A stretch of DNA of 64,000 nt from Harmonia axyridis (taxonomy: Eukaryota > Arthropoda > Insecta > Coleoptera > Coccinellidae): contig NC_059503.1 of assembly GCF_914767665.1 (NCBI RefSeq), forward strand, positions 21,204,001 through 21,268,000, written 5' to 3'. The position numbers and the translations under genes were made by a program. This document shows positions 59,901-64,000 of this stretch, piece by piece (position 1 is the stretch's first letter; every line of letters begins with the position of its first letter). Below the pieces are notes generated by a model. The model did not search any database, was not told where the DNA came from, and worked only from the letters and a program-made list of their open reading frames with translations.

Positions 59901-62900
59901 CCAGTTCTACTAGAAGTGCCCCCCGACATTTTGGAAAATTATGGCTTTTTATTTTATCCCTTATTTTTGAGTGATACTGCCTCTCAAGATCTGAAATTGG
60001 TGGATTGGAGAGCTGAAAGAGAAAAATAAATAGCTCATCAAGTTATATAATGTTGTGCACCGTTTGGACATAAATCTAACCCTCATAAATGACAAAGTCA
60101 ACGCTCCGCTATGAATGTAAAATGCGTATATGGTAGGGACTAATAAGTCGCCGTACTGATGATTAGATCAGTAACCCTTCTATAAATTCCCTGAGAAAGG
60201 GTGCACCTTTGAATAAGGTTGAGAAACCCCCTCCAATGCTAGCCCAAGAGATGACGCCACATGCTGCGCAATACTCGGCAGAACTGCACCACTTCGCTAT
60301 GGAAGTGAAGGGTGTAGTTTATGTTAAAATTCAAGGATTTAAGTTCATAAATGCAATATAAAAGAATTCTTGGTTACAGAGAATTCAATGCTTAGCTCTT
60401 TTATCAGTTAAAAATACACGAATAATAGAAATCAAAATAAATCAACATGAAATGTTCAATCTTGCAATATAGCGTATTCAATTTTAAATCTTTTTGTGAA
60501 TCTTGATAAAAACTCACCTTTTGAAATATGAATGGATACATCAGGATATAGAGTGGAGTTCTGTGAGTAACCACGAACTCCAAGAAATCCCACAAATAGG
60601 TATGTGCTTCGTTTCTCTTTCCTAGTTCTCTCATAACTCTTGTTATTCTGTGCCATTCGTTACAAAGTTCAGGCTCAAAACAAATGATGATTATTTTCAA
60701 TGCTGCAAAATATATTTTTTTAATAAAATTCATAAAATTTCCTGCAGGAATTACCTAAGAATGCCACCTGGTATAATGACACATTGATCTTAGTGTTAAT
60801 TTTTGTATCTCTAGTACCAGTGAAAGTTAAGCTGCCGGTTCTTATTTCGGCAATGCCTTTGGTATTTGGGCCAATAGGACCTAGATTTTTAGTTGGTGGA
60901 TGCATTGCATGTAAGACTGTTGTGAGTGCGAACGAAATGTCAGCTTGACTCATTTGTGGTATTGCTGAAAACGTAGATGTACTTAGTTAATCAATTTCTG
61001 CTATTGACATGAATGATTTATTATTAGGACGAACATCTTTCTTTATCTAGAACTAAATATATTCGTTCTAAAAACACCATGTTTTAAGTAATAATAATAA
61101 ACGTCTTCATTAGGCAGATATACAACTTCATATACTCAGGAGCGAAGTCTAGCAGAGCTATTCAACTTAATCCCCTGATCCAGAGTTCCGAAACATAACT
61201 CGTATAGGCTCTGACCTTCCAAAAATCCTCAGAAAGACCTATAAAGCCGAGATAAAAAAAACAAACAAAAAAATAGAAGAAGCGAAAACTTATATAATTA
61301 TTTGAATTCGTGTTTCTTCGAGAGATTATTGATGAATATTCAGAAATTCGATATAAACTTCAATGATTTTTGCTTATATATGATATTAATATTACACTGA
61401 AATACTGAATCTTGGTCTTACTTCCAGTTCCAACTCGTAAACATAGGGGCATAATCAAATTTATTATCATGCTTTCAGCCTTTTCTTGCGTGGGGTACAC
61501 TGAGCTGCCTCCACACACTTGTTCCAGAGCATTTGATTGTTCCTTAAATCCAAAAGCAAATTAAAACAGTATAATTCACACAAAAAAAAGCACTCACAAT
61601 ATTATTTTGCATTTGTAGGGCTATAAGCCGAACAACCATGGAGCAAAACTGTGGAGGAGGGGCTTGACTCATCAAAGCAGCAGTTGCTGAAGGCACACCA
61701 TCTCCAGAATTAGGATCAGTGACAATGAGGCTCTAAAATGATAATCTCAAAGAACGTCAAATGGAAATCAAGAAAACATACCTGACAAGTGTTGAGAAGA
61801 CCCTTTATATGCTGCCAGTTACTTATATACGGATATTTATTCATAGTATCATATATCCCCTTCAGTAAACCTGCAGCTGCATCCCAGTCAGTATTTCTCT
61901 GCAATTGATTTGATAAAATATATATCTGTAAAAAAACCTTTCAGAGTGTTATACCCTTATAGAAGGTTTTTTTGAGATCTTTTGGAAGACTTTATCCAAT
62001 CTCCTTAAAATCGTTACAAGAGCTGGTCTCATTGCATCATTAGCCCACTCGGTTGAAGGTAAAATATAACTCATATAGTGTTGAAGACCTCTGCATCCCA
62101 TAGATTCTGGATCATAGGGCGATACTTTCAACAAGCTATGGGCTATATCAGCTAATCTCTGAAAAAAAAATATAACAATTATTCATGGTACAATATAATC
62201 TGATTTCGGGAATCTAAATGAACTACGGTTTTGAATGAATAATTTTAAAATGAGAAATTAAACAGTATTGTATATACCCTCTAAAACATTATTTTTTTTT
62301 ACTCACTATGTGAGACTTAATATCGAGCAAATCGATAATCTTGCCTTCCTGGTTATTCTTCTTATACAGTTCTTGCATCCGTATTGTCGCTCTGCACATA
62401 AATTCGCCAACTAAAGATAGCAGTACGTCTCGAGGTCTTCTGTATGCAGCTCTGAGTGCTTCTGAATCTTCAACATCATGTTCATACATACTCTTAGCCC
62501 TCGAATGCTCGCTCATGAACTTTGTATGGGATTCGTCTTCAAAATCGAATCCAGATGTGTAAGGTCCTCTGCTGTAATTCCTTTGACTAGATCCTTTATG
62601 TTCAGGACTAGATCTGTGGGGTCCATTATAGCTCCTGGGATATAAAATTTGATATATATTGGATTTAGATACGAATAATATAAAACTATTATTTGTAGGT
62701 AAGTTCTTACTTCGTAAGTGCTTCACAATTATTCACTAGTGTCTTTATTGCCACTGCAAGTTGATTTATAATTTCTTTTTCAGTTTTCCCCTCTTTATTG
62801 TAAGAAGGCAGTTGAATATGTTGTACATAACAAGGCAAAATAGCTTCTAAGATGATCTGTAAATAAGAAGAATTCTATAATATTCAAACATCTACAATGT

Positions 62901-63580
62901 AGAGCACTCGTATATAGGGATTGAGCATTTTTCATTGTATACGAAAATAATTTTTCTCTACAATATATTTTCTCACTTAAAACAGATTTTAAACTTTAAT
63001 ACTTACCAGCATTTGGTATCCTCTAACACTATCAGAAGCATAGGACACAACCATGACACAAAGTGATATGCAGTCCAAAATGGTAACCATTTCATTTTCA
63101 TCGTGATAACAGAAGTCAATCGCTTTCAAAGGTTTATCTTCTTTCACCAGTTCAGCTATGCTCAAAGGATCTGGAGATGGCGTTTCCAAACTCAAGAGAA
63201 GATTGAAAAGGCAACTCGACTGAATCTGAATAATTGAAGTAGTAAAAATTACTTGAGTTCTGAACAAATAAATATTATTATCAATTCATGGCCATCGTAT
63301 TGAAAAACCACATAATAAATGAAAATGATATAAATAATATAAGGTATTACTCACAATTTCCTATATTAAAAGGGATAAACTTACCTTATGGGCATCTCCA
63401 TACGTTCCTTCTTCATCAGTATCTAACATTGCTGATACTGATCCGAACATTTGCAAGATGAAGGGCTTTCTGTTCATCAGGTAAAATTGTTTTACTGCAT
63501 ATTCAATTGTTGTTTTGACCAGTTTATTCGTTTGATGATTCGAATAAATCTTCAGCAGGGTTGGCATAATCAGTAAGTAC
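56902..63580 (-). CDS. unc80: UNC80, NALCN channel complex subunit: last 16 exons (1018 aa), 5' part beyond the window
   Basis: Complement join of 63385-63580, 63007-63225, 62711-62856, 62307-62634, 61955-62158, 61782-61898, 61598-61732, 61422-61542, 60755-60964, 60518-60702, 59862-60012, 59613-59774, 59342-59452, 57749-57877, 57454-57608, 56902-57390. Every junction is GT-AG and in phase (3058 nt). The alpha-helical C-terminal half matches UNC80 block by block: TTIEYAVKQFYLMNRKPFIL, KEDKPLKAIDFCYHDENE, LLKVSPYDPESMGCRGLQHY, RPALVTILRRLDKVFQKISK, CFEPELCNEWHRI, LWDFLEFVVTHRTPLYIL. The last 300 residues are Ser/Thr-rich and disordered, with a basic patch (SKLQRIKPQSRKTFRLRRSR), and end in TALLSHAERSSSQQSLLVVF and a short acidic tail. 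UNC80 bridges NALCN and UNC79 and is needed for the sodium leak current in neurons. Confidence 0.93.
57878..59341. other. unc80 intron between exons 57749-57877 and 59342-59452
   Basis: 1.46 kb, AT-rich; I see no exon or mobile element. An alternative small exon in the disordered region cannot be excluded by eye. Confidence 0.5.
60060..60310. repeat. GC-richer patch inside an unc80 intron
   Basis: The stretch CGCTCCGCTATGAATG through CACTTCGCTATGGAAG is compositionally unlike its AT-rich surroundings, has no open frame in phase with the flanking exons, and carries a dyad (ACCCTTCTATAAATTCCCTG / GAAAGGGTGCACC). It may be a SINE-like insertion; no A/B box pair is clear. Confidence 0.35.
60965..61421. 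other. unc80 intron (457 bases)
   Basis: Nothing recognisable. Confidence 0.5.
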
Positions 63581-64000
63581 CTGAAATACTCATGTATTTA
63601 ATAATAATAATTCATTCATGAGCAGATAACACATATATTAATTCAAGCAAAAATAAATAAATTATACACTTATTATATGTTACTGCAGAAAGGAGCTTGA
63701 GACAGTATACTGATCTCAAATCAAGTCCCACAAAAATTACAACATAAAAGAAATGCCCGCATAAAATGTACATAAAAGTTTAAACATACCTATATGAAAA
63801 AACATTTAAATCCCTGCTCATTAAGAATACCTATGAGAAGTGAACGAAGCAGTGAAGAGAGGAGGAGGAGAGAGGAGACCTCTGAATTTCAAATTAAAAG
63901 AATGCATATCCGGTCTTCAATAGATCGATATAAACATGATGGAAACTTTTTAGTTATGATAGAATGGAACAAAACTGCAGCATAAAACTTATATCTTGTC
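63581..64000. other. unc80 intron at right edge
   Basis: The next upstream exon is not within the window. A purine-rich GAAGAGAGGAGGAGGAGAGA tract lies at about 63855; the plus-strand ORF crossing it has no support. Confidence 0.5.

Noticed and set aside
1..64000. CRISPR arrays, rRNA, tRNA, bacterial operons or viral genes
   Set aside because: No regularly spaced repeats, no clear tRNA A/B boxes with cloverleaf, and all coding sequence has eukaryotic introns. I saw no recognisable endogenous viral sequence.

Overview
The window is a stretch of an insect nuclear genome: AT-rich, intron-containing, and carrying an arthropod RR-type cuticular protein gene, an insect-style carboxypeptidase Q, the NALCN-complex gene unc80 and many TIR transposons. 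A beetle is my best guess, but only from general appearance; the order cannot be proven from the sequence alone.

Layout. 1375-4583: a small gene with two short membrane-protein ORFs, the second apparently spliced across 2.6 kb. 3488-33133 (+): a complete ten-exon SLC17/MFS transporter gene (492 aa; every splice phase checked). Its first exon lies inside the intron of the small gene, and the last exon of the small gene lies inside transporter intron 1. Transporter intron 3 (15 kb) holds a THAP pseudogene, a doubled GC-rich repeat, two truncated LINEs, an orphan exon of a possible BESS-type protein, and an intact antisense MSANTD3-like Myb/SANT gene (19202-20329, -). Introns 5 and 6 hold two hAT transposons, each with perfect 14-bp TIRs and a perfect 8-bp target duplication; the second is nested in a TIR element that sits 23 bases after a splice donor.

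33989-36016 (-): a large RR-type cuticular protein (5' exon not assigned), tail to tail with the transporter. 36017-46926: gene-free, dense in foldback and TIR elements. 46927-53871 (-): carboxypeptidase Q (M28), all five exons recovered, plus a second, divergent first exon 1.6 kb upstream with the same splice phase (alternative promoter or partial duplication). 56902-63580 (-): the last 16 exons (1018 aa) of unc80, which continues off the right edge.

A recurring theme is that several otherwise unrelated non-autonomous elements share the terminus CAGGGTG next to TATA, suggesting that one mobilisation machinery served many families. No RNA genes, CRISPR arrays or bacterial-type operons were seen. 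All gene models come from reading splice sites and frames by eye; no alignment or expression evidence was available.
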